NCBI RefSeq assembly: GCF_003347015.1
Contig: NZ_PNFB01000014.1
Span: 1-64,000, forward strand
Direction of reading: 5' to 3'
DNA length: 64,000 nucleotides
Source of the DNA: Brachybacterium sp. YJGR34
GTDB lineage: Bacteria; Actinomycetota; Actinomycetes; Actinomycetales; Dermabacteraceae
The notes under the pieces were generated by a model. It worked only from the letters and a program-made list of their open reading frames with translations, did no database searches and was not told where the DNA came from. Positions 63,348 to 64,000 of the stretch are shown one piece after another. A program made the position numbers and the translations under genes. Positions within the stretch are counted from its first letter, which is position 1, and the number at the start of each line of letters is the position of its first letter.

Positions 63348-64000
63348 GTGATCAGCATGTCCGATGCCGCCGGTCCCGAGACCGGGGACGACCGGCCCAC
63401 GCGGACCTTCGGGCCGCCCGCCGCGGTGGTCGTGGGCACCCTGGTGACCGGCTTCGTCTTCCTGGTGGTGCTCGAGTTCCTCGTCATCATCAGCTTCGTC
63501 GGCCAGAAGCTGTGGCGCGACCCGGCGATGCTGCACGATCTGCTGTTCACCCTGCCGCTGCTGCTGTGGGTGCTGGTCGCGACCGGTGTGACCGTGGTGT
63601 CGCTGCGGGTCCTGACCGCCTGGCTGCAGATCGACGGGAGCGGCTTCGAGCTGCGCAGCCTGTTCCGGCGCACCCGGCGATGCAGCTGGGACGAGGTGGG
63701 GGAGGTGATCGCGGTGCGGGACATCGATCGCGGGGCGTCCCCCGCGGAGATGGTCGACGCCGCCGAGACGGCCTACGACGGCGTGTACGTCCTGGACCCC
63801 TCCGGGCGCCGGATCATCGCGGTCTCGAGCCGCTTCTTCGGTCGCCGGGCCCAGCAGATGATGCTCCGGCGCGCCCAGGACGCCGGGGTGAGCATCTCCC
63901 ACATCGACGCGATCACCCCTGCCGAGCTCCGCGCCCAGGTGCCCCAGTCGATGTCCTTCGTGGACCGCCACCCGCACCTGCTGCTGCTGATGCTGCTCGC
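63348..64000 (+). CDS. Membrane protein with PH-like domain, cut by the window end
   Basis: A reading frame of at least 217 codons that runs off the window. About 30 polar residues are followed by a transmembrane helix (PPAAVVVGTLVTGFVFLVVL), a second helix (LLFTLPLLLWVLVATGVTVV), then LQIDGSGFELRSLFRRTRRC and a PH-like strand pattern (YDGVYVLDPSGRRIIAVSSR). A further hydrophobic helix starts at the end (HPHLLLLMLL). It resembles the protein at 44787 in layout. GGAGGA at 63336-63341 best fits the GTG at 63348; GTG 63345 and ATG 63357 are alternatives. The function is unknown. Confidence 0.75.
   Translation, partial: MISMSDAAGPETGDDRPTRTFGPPAAVVVGTLVTGFVFLVVLEFLVIISFVGQKLWRDPAMLHDLLFTLPLLLWVLVATGVTVVSLRVLTAWLQIDGSGFELRSLFRRTRRCSWDEVGEVIAVRDIDRGASPAEMVDAAETAYDGVYVLDPSGRRIIAVSSRFFGRRAQQMMLRRAQDAGVSISHIDAITPAELRAQVPQSMSFVDRHPHLLLLMLL

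Overview
This is 64 kb of a very GC-rich (roughly 72%), densely coding actinobacterial chromosome. GTG starts are frequent, several junctions are 4-bp GTGA or ATGA overlaps, most -10 boxes read TANNNT, and HrcA/CIRCE controls groESL. The gene set (XPB helicase with its helicase-associated partner, a THUMP-like methyltransferase, DUF4031, DUF2079, an actinobacterial-type molybdenum cofactor cluster) fits Micrococcales. A Brachybacterium/Dermabacteraceae-like organism is my best guess, from family recall rather than a search. I see no phage, transposase, CRISPR array, rRNA or replication origin, and no gap above 300 bp between genes.

Layout. 0-11 kb: a DEAD-box helicase coupled to a rhodanese (minus), a LacI regulator followed by a GH2 glycosidase, a methyltransferase, and a tightly overlapping operon of tandem GNAT, zinc alcohol dehydrogenase, RNase HI fused to an NTF2-like domain, DUF418 and DUF4031. 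11-21 kb: a minus-strand block with a two-component system, a LapA-like protein, XPB helicase and a membrane protein; then gnd, a CD225-like membrane protein, the helicase-associated partner of XPB, and an odd short tRNA with anticodon UAA beside yggS. 21-30 kb: a ROK regulator divergent from an MFS exporter whose promoter carries an inverted repeat, a transsulfuration-type PLP enzyme, a Bax1/YccA protein, cardiolipin synthase and two paralogous membrane-anchored proteins. 30-40 kb: a ThiD-like kinase, a NagZ-like lipoprotein, a DUF4287 protein with an S9 peptidase, an alpha/beta hydrolase lacking its nucleophile serine, DUF2079, an ArsD-like protein without its cysteines, and MsrA.

40-52 kb: a MoxR-DUF58-membrane protein operon and a methyltransferase-DUF4129-membrane protein operon, both on the minus strand. 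They are separated by a complete dipeptide/oligopeptide ABC transporter set (fused ATPase on plus; two permeases and the binding protein on minus). I infer that the transporter split one ancestral operon.

53-60 kb: molybdenum cofactor biosynthesis: two MoeA paralogues, a MoeB/ThiF-rhodanese adenylyltransferase, MoaD, MoaA, MoaC and a MogA-MoaE fusion. MobA and the molybdate transporter are not in the window. 60-64 kb: a CpdA-like phosphoesterase, groES-groEL under a CIRCE-containing promoter, and a membrane protein cut by the window end.

Regulation recurs in recognisable forms. At least nine genes have a TANNNT box ending 6-7 bp before the start codon, which predicts leaderless mRNAs. Perfect-stem hairpins lie between some convergent genes, while other convergent pairs have only 4-34 bp between their stops.
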